A DNA stretch of 64,000 nt from positions 29,940,337-30,004,336 of the forward strand of contig CM041780.1 of assembly GCA_023374045.1 (NCBI GenBank). The letters are read 5' to 3'. This document shows, one piece after another, positions 43,213 to 54,143 of this stretch. This DNA comes from Limonium bicolor (lineage: Eukaryota; Streptophyta; Magnoliopsida; Caryophyllales; Plumbaginaceae). How positions within the stretch are numbered: position 1 is the first letter of the stretch; each line of letters starts with the position of its first letter. Under the pieces are notes generated by a model, which saw only the letters and a list, made by a program, of their open reading frames with translations, was not told the origin of the DNA and did not search any database. The position numbers were made by a program, and so were the translations under genes.

Positions 43213-44963
43213 TGTGATAAGTGTCCAAATGAGCATGTTTTATAGGTGTATTTCATATATATTATTAACACTTTTCTTGCTCATTTCTCCACTTATCTTA
43301 GCTTTTCTCTAGTTTATGTTTTATTGGTTGTCTTACAGATTTATAGGTTAAACATGAGAAAAAGCCAAGCTAGAAGCAAAGAACATGAAGAGACGAACGC
43401 ATAGCCGCAGACGGTTCAGAAAACGGAGTCAGAACGAAGATTTTACAAGGTTTTGAAGTCATGTCCTAGCTTGGTTAAAACCTTCAAAGCTAGGACTACA
43501 TATTAAGAAACTCTCGGCTGATTCAACATGTGATCCGGGACTTGTTCCAAGACTTAAGTCCCGGACCACAACACTTGAGAAACCAACGGGAGACAAAACA
43601 TGGTCCGGGACCTAACCCAGTCCCAAGCCCGGACCACAAGAGATTTCATAACCGAGGACTTTTCGCACATGGTCCGGGACCTATGTCTGACCCAAGCCCG
43701 GACCACTCACAATGCTTAAACCGACAGTTTTATTACATTATGGTCCGGGACTCTACTCTTGGCCAAGTCCCGGACCAATTTCAAATTCGCACGCGGACTC
43801 CAGCAGAAAGGGGACGCGCTAGTCTTCTCCTTCCTCGCGTCGCTCTGCAAATGGATTTTCTTATCCATCTACTCCACCGCACAGCCTACCTTAAATCACT
43901 CCAGATCTTTGTCCCCTCTGCAATAAATGAAGCACTCAGCAATCAATGCTAAAGACAATTAAAACGTACGGATCTGCCTCCTCAATTCTCTATAAAACCA
44001 ACACTCCAACTGCAAAAACAACACACGTACGACCAGAGGCTGAGAAAAATCACAAACAGCTCCACACTCCATTCTCTTCCAATTAATTCCTCCCGTATCA
44101 CCACACTTCTCCATCTTTTATTTATTTTTACCATTTCACCTCATTCACGTACGTACTCAAACAGAAGCAGTTATTTACAAAGAGAGAAAAGAGGCAGGCG
44201 AGAGCAGACCCGTTTTCGCAGCAGTTCCTGAATAATGTCTATTTCAATCTCTACTCTGTTTTTATTTCTGTCAATGGCTGAGTAATCTCATAATTGTGCT
44301 TAGGATGTGTTTAACCCAAAATAACTCAGCGTATTATAATACCGAGTTTGCTTATAAATATTTGTTTTGTCTCTCTCTATTATTAAATGTTTAAGAACTG
44401 ATCATTTTTACTCATTTACGGTTTCTCTAATTTCAATGATTTTGTAAAATTAGAGAATAGACCACAAAGAGAGACAAACGTTAGATTTTATTCTCCTTGA
44501 TTAGCAGATAAAATCCATCGCTGTTATAAAAAGAATTCTCACTTAAAGCTAATTAATGATTTTAGACTTTTTCTGATTGTAAGAAGTTTAATGAATTAAT
44601 TAAGAGCTGTCCTTATCTATGATTTAGAAAGGTCACAAGATAAAATTCTTAACAGACAAATAAGAGCAAACTAGGATTATATTATTATCTGAGTTATAAC
44701 CGGGCGATTTCACCTTCCTTAGCACAGTTTCCATCCACTTAATCCACAACCGTTTTTACTGTTTTTATTTTCTTTAATAATCCAACAAAAATCAAGCTTG
44801 CCTCCGGCTAAACCCCTTTTTACAGTTTTAGTAACTACCTAAACTAGGATAATTAAACAATCTCCTTGTGGATACGACACTTGTTTTACTACTACGAATA
44901 GGTACACTTGCCTAATAGTTTGTTATAATTCTATATTAATTACAGTGTAGTTTTATCCCAACA
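43213..44963 (+). repeat. Athila-like 3' LTR (element 2)
   Basis: About 1751 bp. Same composition as 34130-35891 with numerous one- or two-base gaps. Its GGTCCGGGAC array is at 43532-43776 and the TATA region reads CTCTATAAAACC. Confidence 0.92.
43532..43776. repeat. Four-unit inverted-repeat array, 3' LTR copy
   Basis: Units at 43532-43567, 43602-43635, 43671-43704 and 43742-43776, that is 34-36 bp. The short ones have lost paired bases such as AAGCCCGGACC against AAGGCCCGGACC. Confidence 0.9.
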
Positions 44964-46460
44964 ATAAGTGCAAAACATATAGACTTATTAAGGTTTAATC
45001 ACCTTATAATTTGCAGCATTTTTAGTAATGTTTCTCACTTATCTTGGGTTTTTCCTATATTTATATTGTTATATTAACTGATGTATTATATGTGTTAAAA
45101 TGTAGGAAAAATGCCAAATAAACATATATATTATAAGGGATTACAAATGACACGCGAGAAGCACACGGAAGAAGGCGTGTCCGCCTCTGTACCGCATCAT
45201 TCAAAGCGGACAAGGTAGAGGGGCAACCGCCCCATACAAGGCGGACAAGAGACAAGAGGAAACAGAGAGGAGACCGCTTCAATTTAGGCGGACAACACAT
45301 AGAGGCAACCGCCTCAATATAGGCGGACATGACCATGAAGATACCACCTCATTATAGGCGGACGTGAGTAACATACAACCGCCTATTACCATGCGGACAT
45401 GTGTAAATTACAGATCTGAAACGATTATCTTCTTCGCCGACTCGCTCTGCAACTTGGTTCAGTCGGCGCCTACCTGAAATCACTCACGCATTTGTTTCTG
45501 TCCCCTGCAATCAATGAGCTTCAATCAACGAGCTCAATCAATGAGCTGCAACTCTGCCTCTTCTTCTTCCTCTATAAATACCACGCTCCATTTACCTTCT
45601 CCAGTGTCCTTCCAGAGGTTCCGTCCGTGTTTCCTCCTGGAGTTCCAATTCACACCATCTTTCCATCTTCGTACCACTACACTTTCACTCACTCGTTCAT
45701 TTCATTTCTAATCTCCCGCTTCTTCATTTGTTTTCTTTACATCTCATTATTCTCACCTCTAGTCTCACGTATTTAAATAGAAGATCAAACTATTTAATAT
45801 GTTAGGCTAGAGTACATATACTCTGGGAATAATTATTATGTATCTGTATTAATTATGCAATTTGTTTTACTGGTTTTAATTTTAATGAAGTTTGTTACGC
45901 TTAAAGGTTTTCTCACATCTTTTTAATAAATGTCATGAGTTTATTAAATTGCTTTACTAAGTCTATTTTGATCAGACCAGGTGATAAATAGATAGGTTAA
46001 TTAAGCCGTAAATCTGGAGAAAGCTTATTATGATTTAATAAGTTAGTATTTTCAGATGCAAGAATAAAATCCTCAAACTCCTCTGCCGTCCACCAGTGGG
46101 TGCTTGAGTTTTCATCGGACCTTGCACAACTGGAACGAGTTCTTACGAGGCTATGATTTAGTCCTTAAGAATAAAAACAGGATCTTGCCAAACAATTATA
46201 ATTAAACCAGTAGACCTAGCATGAAAGAGCAGATAATATTAATCTGAACCGGAGTCCCGTTTAGTTTATCTGTTAACTTAGTTTATTTAATCTTTCCTTT
46301 TTATTTATAATACAAGTCAATTAATCCCCCCTTTTTTGTGACACGCTTAGGTACTATTATATGTACATTAGTCCCACGGTTCGACATCCGGTCGCTTACA
46401 TTTTTACTATACTACCACGACCGGGATTTGTTTGCAGCCCGACGTTTATTTTGAGTTTTT
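44964..46460 (+). mobile_element. Decayed Athila-like LTR (element 3, solo or remnant)
   Basis: Starts ATAAGTGCAAAACATA, that is (TG)ATAAGTGC without its first bases, directly at the end of element 2. Shared landmarks in order: TTTCTCACTTATCTTGGGTTTTTCCT, a GAAGGCG/CCGCCT array, CTTCTTCGCCGACTCGCTCTGCAACTT, TTTCTGTCCCCTGCAATCAATGAG, a CTCTATAAATACC TATA region, and the GGTTCGACATCCGG-type tail. The right end is uncertain (about 46450-46480). No PBS or coding part follows, so it is probably a solo LTR older than element 2. Confidence 0.65.
45173..45396. repeat. CCGCCT / AGGCGG array in the decayed Athila-like LTR
   Basis: About six alternations, for example CAACCGCCTCAATATAGGCGGAC. It is of the same type as in element 1, although element 2, lying next to it, has the other array type. 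Confidence 0.8.
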
Positions 46461-47054
46461 AAATTTCTTTTCTTTTATTTTTACACCAGTTTAACCACTC
46501 ACTTTATAACGTCTGCAATAACCTATGGTTATATTTTGTAAATTCCGAACAGACCCAAAAACTGTTCTATAATTGCCATTTGGCCCTATTTATAACATAT
46601 AGTTTTATAATATCATTAAAACTATATATTATACACATATCTTAATAAATACCCTTATATAATTCTAAAAATCACCAAATTTCACCAAAGGGTTATAATT
46701 ACCCTTACTAACCCATATACTTTCGGTATTTATAATTCCACCACATATATTTCTCCAAAGTGTCATTATGACATAATAACTATATATTATACATATATAG
46801 TTTATTTTAATTCCAAAATCAACCCAATAAATTCCTAAAAATTCCTAATAGCCCATGGGTGTTTATAATACCATTTTACACCCTAAACTTTCGGAAATAA
46901 CATATCACTAGTGGAACGCGAGGCTTTAATGATGGTGGTTTAATCACGGTTTAAGCAGACACCGTGATTAATAGGAAGGCCGGAATTTATTAGCGACGAT
47001 GATTGATTAACCCGTAATCAATAATCGATCGGAGGATGGCGCGCCTTTTTTGGA

Positions 47055-47617
47055 GGGACTTTAGATGACGGTTTTTAGTAAAACCGTAATCTAAAGTCCC
47101 GTGTTGACGCGCGCTTACGGTCAACGGACTTTAGATTACGGTTTTACTAAAAACCGTCATCTAAAGTCCCTCCTAAAAAAGGCGCGCCAACCTCGTCAAC
47201 GACGTCGTTTTGACCTGACGAAAAAAATTTCCCGTATTATTTGATTTATTCGACTCCGCGCGTAATCTAAATTACAGTTAACGACGTCGTTTAGCAGTGT
47301 ATTTTAGATTAATAAAAACTTATATTTAATGTGCTACCTATGTTTGAAACCCAACATATGGCAAATAATTATCGCGCTATTTTTTTAATTTCATTACACT
47401 TTAGATTACATTTAACGACGTCGTTTTATCAGTGTATTTTAGATTAATAAAAACTTTATATTAATGTGTTACCTATGTTTGAAACCCAACATATGCCAAA
47501 TAATTATCGCGCTTTTTTTTTTAATTTCGTTACACTTTAGATTACGGTTTTCGTGAGAACCGTCATGTAAAGTGTGACTTTAGTTTACGGTTTACATGTA
47601 AACCGTAATCTAAAGTC
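47055..47617. repeat. Left subterminal hairpin repeats of the CACTA element
   Basis: Dyads of 42-46 bp at 47055-47100, 47126-47169, 47533-47574 and 47576-47617. Each has arms GGACTTTAGATNACGGTT and its complement around a loop of 7-10 bases. In between, a stretch of about 125 bp is duplicated (about 47271-47395 and 47398-47525, sharing GTTTGAAACCCAACATATG). In CACTA elements such repeats bind the transposase accessory protein. Confidence 0.85.
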
Positions 47618-48892
47618 CATTTAAACATTTGCCTACACTCTGCACACTCTACTCACAGTAACTCTTCTTCTCTTTCGCGCTATCTTCCTCACTGAAATTG
47701 CCTCCTCTCTCCCGTCACCTTGCAAACGGCCATCGCCGCCGTCGCTCCCACCACCTTTGTCACTCCCATCGCCGCCGGTCACCACCCATCTACCACTGGT
47801 CTCACCGTCGACGTCTCTATCGCGTATTGGGTATGCGATCGCGATTGATTGTCGTTTTTTTCTAACTTTGTTCATATACATGCATTTCGATTGCAAGTTC
47901 TAACCTCGTTTGTATCGAATCCTGAGAGTGTAATGGCAAATGTTCTAACCTTGTTCATATATTTGTGCCCAGATTCACAGTTAATTGCGACCTAGTTCGT
48001 GGGCTGATTTCTACACTACTTGCCCACTTCGGTGCTTAGTTACGGTAACTTTGCAAACCAATCTGTAAACTGCTGTATTTATTTGTTCTTAGCATTTAGT
48101 ATTACAATTAATACATAATAGTGTAGTTTTAAAAATGCTACTACTTAAAACTGCCACAGGAAAGAAAGTAAGTTCAAGTATATTACTGATTCCTGAAAAA
48201 TGAATGGTACAGAACTGTAGCATATCTCAGTTTCATGAATGGAACAGAACTGTAACAAGTTGTTTGAGTTTTGGTCTGGATTTAAAAGCTTAATGGAATA
48301 TTTAAGTAACTGGGTAAGGAGTTAGGAGAAGTATAATCAGCTGAAAGGAAAAAACAGACAGGGAAGAAAGCAAGAACACAACTCAGTTTCTGTTTTGATT
48401 TCAGTTTGGATTTCAGCTTCAGTTTCGTATCAGATCAGGTTCTGACTAATTCTGCATCTGTAACAAAGTTGCCTTGGGTTTAGTAGAGTTAGAAACTTTA
48501 TAACACACCAAATTGACAGGATCGACAGTTTAGAAAGGTTTGAGAATTCAAACACGTGAACAAAAAGAGAGGAGTCATACACCAGTCTCTGTCTGTCTGT
48601 TTCTTTTCTTTCAGTTTCTATTTCTGTTTGAGTTCTGTGTGAATCTGTTCAGTAGAGGCAACAGAAAGATGTTGTCGTTTTTCTGTTTCTGTAAACTAAA
48701 TACATCAGTGAAGATAAGTTTATGTATGTTACCAGTTCTAGATGGTGCGTACGAATTTGACTTTGATAAAACTGATTTGGAGACGTTAGAAATATAGGGG
48801 AGATGCTGTCGATTTTTTTCCGCGGTTTAGCTAGCATTTAACCTTGATTTTTTGATGAATTCTAATGTTGTCGTTTTTCATTTATGCATCAG

Positions 48893-48956
48893 GACTACGA
48901 CTTTATTTAGGCTTCCGACCTCAACCGTCTTAGCATCGGCTAATCGTCTACCAGAG
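48893..48956 (+). other. Predicted 5' non-coding exon of the CACTA gene
   Basis: Bounded by TTATGCATCAG on the left and GAG|GTAAGATTTATA on the right, good acceptor and donor sites. No Met in frame with the ORF. An upstream exon probably lies in the pyrimidine-rich GC-richer region at 47640-47830. Splicing is inferred only from the site sequences. Confidence 0.4.
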
Positions 48957-49370
48957 GTAAGATTTATATATATACATATAATATTTGACAAACTAAACAT
49001 AGTTATCCGCCCAAGATATACCTAATAGAGGTATATCTTCGGCAGTCCCTGTCGGGACTGTCCACGATTGTTAAATCACACACCTAGGGTGTGAATGTGC
49101 TTTTAATATGTACTTTATTGATTATTTCAGCAGTATCTCTTTATTGTTCTTCGAATGCATATATTATTGATTAATATCATAATATCGTGCATTTGAAGAA
49201 CTGTAGGGAGATGCTGCCGAAATTTTCAATAAATTACATATTAAAAGCACGTTCACCGGTGGGATTTAATACTCATGGATGGATTTAGGTTGATAAGATA
49301 CAAACGTGTAAAGACTCTGCCACGGGTGACGGTATGAAATGGCTGCCTTCATATAAATAGCTAGAAGGAG
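48957..49370. other. CACTA leader segment with inverted repeats
   Basis: Contains AGATATACCT/AGGTATATCT (about 49012-49042) and CAGTCCCTGTCGGGACTG, plus distant complementary blocks TTTTAATATGTA (about 49093) and TACATATTAAAAGCACGTTC (49226). It could fold into one large stem. No coding sequence. Confidence 0.6.
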
Positions 49371-51029
49371 ATGGAACGTTCGTGGATTTACAGCGGAAAT
49401 TTGGACGATAAGTTTTTAGAAGGAGTTGATAAGTTATGCACGGTGTTGGCGAACAATCTGAAACCTACAGACAAGGGATACATATTTTGTCCGTGTATCG
49501 ACTGCCAAAACAATCTGAGATATCGCGGCGTTGAAACAATTAAGGAACATCTGATCCGCCGCGGTTTTACAAAAGATTTCCAAGACATAATCCGATGGCA
49601 TGGTCAGAGTGCGTTCGATGTTATTAAGCCTGACGAAGGGGATAATGGTCAGGCAAACACAGAAACAGAACTTGGAGATGATACAGTTGCTGGTGATCCA
49701 GAAGACGTTACAGCGAACGTTGTGCCAGATTTCTGGGATGATGACACTGAGACTATGCTTGAAGATGTGGAACGACATTACTCTAACACGCCAGACAAGC
49801 ATGAAAATTTGTTGGATTCATCCAAAACACCGTTGTACCCCGGGTGTGACCCTACAAAGTTAAGCAAGTTGAGTGTCGTCCTCAAGCTATTCAACTTGAA
49901 AGCGAAACATGGCTGGAGCGACGTAAGTTTCACTGACCTCCTGGAACTATTGAAATACGTTCTTCCGGTGGACAACGTTTTACCAACGACTACGTACTCA
50001 GCCAATAAAATGATGTGCCCAATGGGTATGGGGTACCAGAAAATTCATGCTTGTCCAAATGGTTGCATGCTGTTTTGGAAATCGGATGAATTTGCTGAAA
50101 GCTGTTCAGCATGTGGAGCGTCACGGTATAAGAAACAACAAACTCACATCAGCGGTAGTAAGAAAGGTTCACCAGCTAAGGTATTGTGGTACCTGCCCAT
50201 CATTCCAAGGTTCAGACGTTTGTTCTCCATTGAGAAAGACGCAGAGAATCTTCGGTGGCATTCAGTTCACAGGAAAAAGGATGGCATTCTAATGCCGTAT
50301 CACCAAACGTGAGTTCTAATATAAAATTACATACTAATTAGCTAACTTTTTTACCTTCATTTCTCATTTCATTTTGTATTTGACATTGTAGCCACCACTG
50401 GGCTTTGTTTATATTCTGCGCTGCCACCGCTACTCTGCTCGTTCTAGATCCACTAGGGCAGTGGACAGAATTCAACACTGAAGACTTAATCAAAGAGTAA
50501 GTTTTTATTATTATTTAATTGTTTGTAAGTTTTTTGAACCAAAATTAATGTACTTGTTCATTTTGCTAAACGCTTTTTTAATATATGTAACAGTTGTTAC
50601 AAAAAAACCCCTCAGGGAGAGTTTGGTGATTTGACCGTCAATTACATCAAGGTTTGGTAATTCATGTATTTCATTCGTGCTGCTATTATCTTTGTACAAT
50701 TGTTTTACATTTGTGAATTTTGGTGATTTAGTGCCCTACCCAAAAGGATTCTAAGAGTTGCGGGTACTACGTGATGCGGTATATGTACGAGTTCTGCGGG
50801 TACTTCCGAAGTTTTGAGAATCATATTGACAAGGTAATACGAACGCTGTCTTGTATTTAATTCTTCCGGCAGATTTTTTGTGTCTTTATCTTAATCTCAT
50901 TATGTGTTCCATTCCTTTTCTTGTTGCCGATTAAAGAGCATTATGCCAGATTCAACTTATGGTCCTGCCGACTTGTTGCATGTCAGAGAGCATGGCAGCC
51001 ATGTTTATGAGAATGGAGTGGTAGACTAG
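49371..51029 (+). CDS. Chimeric CACTA gene: transposase-associated and TNP2 N-terminus fused to a Ulp1-type protease half
   Basis: Five predicted exons: 49371-50308, 50392-50496, 50594-50651, 50732-50833, 50937-51029. All have GT-AG borders and one open frame of 431 codons ending TAG. Exon 1 starts MERSWIYSGNLDDKF and carries the transposase-associated domain (YIFCPCIDCQNNLRY, residues 37-51) and the start of TNP2 (LYPGCDPTKLS, MCPMGMGYQKIHACPNGCM). It stops before the catalytic region. Exons 2-4 encode HHWALFIF, LLVLDPLG and CPTQKDSKSCGYYVMRYM. These match the C-terminal half of C48 (Ulp1) cysteine proteases, with candidate catalytic His315, Asp332, Gln371 and Cys377 (Gln six residues before Cys, as in the family). 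The N-terminal half of a Ulp1 domain is absent. The fusion falls exactly at an intron. Function unknown; activity doubtful. Confidence 0.7.
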
Positions 51030-51179
51030 CTATCTTGTGCTGTAACATATATTTTTTGTTAGTTGCTGCTCTGATTCTGTTGTTGCTGCTTGCAACGATT
51101 ATTGTGTAAGAAATTATATTTTTTGTTAGTTGCTCTGATTCTGTTTGTAATGAATTATGCTAGCTGCTGCTGTAACAGA

Positions 51180-51480
51180 TTCTAGCTGTTGTATTGAATG
51201 TTTCTGTTGCAATTGTGCGCAGAAATGAATTTGCAATTGTTATCTCTGTTGCAATTGTGTAACAGATTGAATATGTTATAGATTTTCGATCTGGTGCTTT
51301 ATTAGATGTTATCTCTGTTGCAATTTTGTAATATTGAATATGTTACAGATTTTCGATCTGGTGCTTTATTAGATGTTTATCTCTGTTGCAATTGTGCGCA
51401 GAGAATGAATTTGTGTTGTTGGTATTTGATTCAGGGGGTTCAATTGTGCAGTTTCTGCCCTCTGTTGCTTATCTGTTACA
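51180..51480. repeat. Degenerate direct repeat in the CACTA 3' region
   Basis: Two copies of about 68-75 bp containing ATTTTCGATCTGGTGCTTT and ATCTCTGTTGCAATT (51278-51320 and 51348-51395), followed by further CTCTGTTGCAATTGTG copies. It lies in the 3' untranslated part, before an A-tract (51513-51532). Confidence 0.75.
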
Positions 51481-51535
51481 ATTCTGTCTCTGTTGCAATT
51501 GTGTAGATTTGTAAAAAAAAAAAAAAAAAAAATTA

Positions 51536-51745
51536 CACTTTAGATTACGGTTCTAACAATAACCGTAATCTAAAGTCCTTTGGGCGCGCGCGCAAAAGAC
51601 TTTAGATGACGGTTATTGCCAAACCGTCATCTAAAGTGTCGACTTTACATTACGGTTATTTGTAAACCGTGATCTAAAGTCCTTTGGTTCGCGCGCGCCA
51701 AAGGACTTTAGATCACGGTTTTACAAATAACCGTAATGTAAAGTC
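51536..51745. repeat. Right subterminal hairpin repeats of the CACTA element
   Basis: Dyads at 51536-51578, 51598-51640, 51641-51682 and 51703-51745 with the same arms as the left set (ACTTTAGATNACGGTT). The last two are inverted copies of each other around CCTTTGG ... CCAAAGG. A shorter ACGGTTTT/AAACCGT dyad follows to the end. Confidence 0.85.
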
Positions 51746-51898
51746 AATGACACGCGGGCCGGAAAGGGACTTTAATTACGGTTTTAAACCGTAATTAAAA
51801 AACGCCATCTTTATTGACGCCCGCGTAGATTACGGTCCAGAACCGTAATTATACACGGTTTTGGACCGTAATTAATGGGTCGCGTTCCACCAGTGTAT

Positions 51899-53263
51899 TT
51901 ACCACATATGTTATAAAATTGTTACAATAAAATACTTATCTTATTATAAAACCTTAAATAAGTTATCTAACTTATTTAATTTGGTCAAAACCTACCATAT
52001 GGTCAAGGTTGACCACCTGAATATTTCCTTGACCATTAATCTCCACATATTACGGTTTATACCCATATCTTTTCAGAAATTACCATTTAACCCCAAAACT
52101 TATATAATCTTATAATTTTTATTTAAACTCCTTTAAACCTCCAATTTTCAGCTATATCCTTTTATAGCCCCCAAATTTAATTTAATTACACCTATGACCC
52201 CAATTCCTTGCGGTAATAATTATATATCACCTAAACTTAAATAAAAGCTTAAAGTGCATAATTAAAATGGCCTAAAATACATGGCCTTATTACAAACATT
52301 AGCTTATAAAATAAATTACACATAAATGTCCATAAAAGCCTTAAACTCTCGGCCCTTACACATATATTTTCTTTATTTACCAATTTTCCACATAATGTCT
52401 TAATTTGACAATTACGCTAATTAATTAGTTTATAAAAATTTACTAAACCATTCCTTAATCACCTAAGGTCAAAATAACCTTAATTAACAATTCACTCACG
52501 GCACAATATGTATACATATGTATAAACACATATTAATATACCAAGTGTAGGTTTAAGTGATTTATACCTTGTTTTTGGCAAGCTAAGGCCTTGTTTGGAC
52601 ACGCCTGTTTGAAGATAATTTCTCCACAGCATTATTGACATGTTTTCAATCAGCAATTAAGGCATGATTAGTCTCCAAGCAAGATCTAACCATAAGAAGT
52701 GTTTAATGTCAATTTTCAAGGTAAAATTTACCTTAGAACACCAAGGCAAATACAAGTGTCTTCGGCCTGTTTTTACAGTAGGCAAATAGTGTCAAAAGAG
52801 CTACTAAAACCAAGCTTTAAACTGGTATAACTGAGACTGGAAGATGGCTAATTTTTACCTTGATTAAAATGCCAAAAATGGTGTTTTTGGCTTGGATCTG
52901 GATATACCTTGAAGCTCTTGATGTACCAACTGAATAATTATGTTAATATGAAGATAATAAGGCTAGGAACAAAGTTTCACAGCCGAATTTAAAGGGAATC
53001 AAAAGATATGTGCTTAAAGCACATTTTTATACCTTAAGAACAAGATTAGCTTTCTCCACCTTCTTCCCTTGTTAATGCCTAGATACACCTTCCATTTAAC
53101 CTCCAAAAAAACCTAAGAACATTGATGGAAGTGGTTGATGCTTTGCTCCATTGAAAGAGGTAAGAATTGTGAAGAAAATGAACATAAAATAACTAATTAA
53201 GCTTACCTAGGTAGCCAGGTGTTCTTCACTGAACTTGGCTGTGTTATTACGTAAATGGAGAAG
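51899..53263. other. Part of LTR D without genes
   Basis: AT-rich at 51900-52560, then sequence like the purine-rich part of other Tekay-like LTRs (TTTACCTTGATTAAAATG, GGTAAGAATTGTG). No ORF or repeat of note. Confidence 0.5.
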
Positions 53264-53268
53264 CAAAT
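53264..53268. repeat. Target-site duplication of the solo LTR, left copy (CAAAT)
   Basis: CAAAT here and at 57795-57799 flank the LTR exactly. Confidence 0.88.
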
Positions 53269-53849
53269 TGTAACACCCCAACTCAATCCAAATGTGGTCG
53301 CGCAACTTAACAGCATATATATATACATGTCACAGCGGAATTCTTTACACTCCAGGACCTTGCCACGGTCTGACTACATAATATACCGAACAATAGTGCA
53401 TTACAACCTTAACCAAATACATAATCTTCTTACAATCCTCTCACATCCTATACATCTTACTAACTCAATTGCCATACGAGTGTACACGCACAACTCGTAG
53501 GTCACACTTAATCCTTAACACTTGTATCCTCTTCTTACTCTTGCGAAGGCCGCCTCCTGATGTACACCTGTGTAGTAAAAACAGCCCCCAAAGGGGGTCA
53601 GCACGAATGCTGGTACGATCCCCTCATGGCCCCCAAGCTAACGTGGCTGCGACGACTAATTGTCGATAGCATGGAGGTTGATTAAATGCACAACATAATA
53701 GTAAATGCTGTAAACAACAATCCATATATGAACAATCAAAGTTCACACACCATGAACGACTTAAATGCGTTCCCTTAATTAGAGAGTTAGTTATTTAACT
53801 CCTTAAGTAATGTTCCCTCTTAATCTTAGTCTTATCTTAATCTGAGAAA

Positions 53850-54143
53850 CAACCATCCTTTAATAAGGAGTGGATGTCGCTTATCTTAATCTTAATTATA
53901 CAAACCATCCTTTAAAAAGGAATGGTTGCAACTCACCTTAACCTTACCTTAGTCTTAACTTAACAATACAAACCATCCTTTAAAAAGGAATGGTTGTAAC
54001 TTATCTTAACCTTACCTTAATCTTAAACTTAACAATACAAACCATCCTTTAAAAAGGAATGGTTGCAACTTATCTTATCCTTACCTTAATCTTAATCTTA
54101 ACTTAATCTCAATATACAAACCGTTCCTGGAAGGGAATGGTTG
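53850..54143. repeat. Tandem array with AACCATCCTTT ... AAAGGAATGGTT palindromes
   Basis: Palindromes start at 53850, 53903, 53971, 54040 and 54119 (the last as AACCGTTCC ... GGAATGGTT). They are joined by CTTATCTTAACCTTACCTTAATC-type linkers. The three central units are nearly identical at 68-69 bp spacing. Confidence 0.9.

Larger units (their letters stand above)
34130..44963 (+). mobile_element. Full-length Athila-like Ty3/gypsy element (element 2)
   Basis: LTRs 34130-35891 and 43213-44963, tRNA-Asp primer site, gag, protease, RT, RNase H and integrase in gypsy order, then a 3' region without an env-like ORF, and a polypurine tract. Coding frames are broken by several small indels. The left flank ends AAACTGAAG. 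The right end runs straight into another, older Athila-like LTR. No 5-bp target duplication is visible. Its LTR is a mosaic against element 1: the right 800 bp is nearly identical and the U3 array is entirely different. Confidence 0.93.
46906..51895 (+). mobile_element. CACTA (En/Spm-type) DNA transposon, 4.99 kb
   Basis: Terminal inverted repeats CACTAGTGGAACGCGA (left) and CACTGGTGGAACGCGA (right, reversed) match at 15 of 16 positions. They are flanked by a 3-bp target duplication TAT (46903-46905 and 51896-51898). Subterminal hairpin repeats fill about 700 bp on the left and 370 bp on the right. The gene inside has a transposase N-terminus but no catalytic transposase core, so the element is non-autonomous. 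It is inserted in LTR D. Confidence 0.95.

Noticed and set aside
45492..45776. 94-residue hydrophobic ORF with Phe/Ser-rich sequence
   Set aside because: Lies in a decayed LTR just after its TATA region and is pyrimidine-rich by composition; other LTRs of the family lack it.
47633..47896. 87-residue minus-strand Gly/Asp-rich ORF in the CACTA element
   Set aside because: It is the complement of the pyrimidine- and CCG-rich leader of the CACTA gene and has no homologous look.
53469..53669. 66-residue ORF in solo LTR F
   Set aside because: Overlaps the conserved CCCCCAAAGGGGGTCAGC block of Tekay-like LTRs, whose frame is not kept in LTR E.
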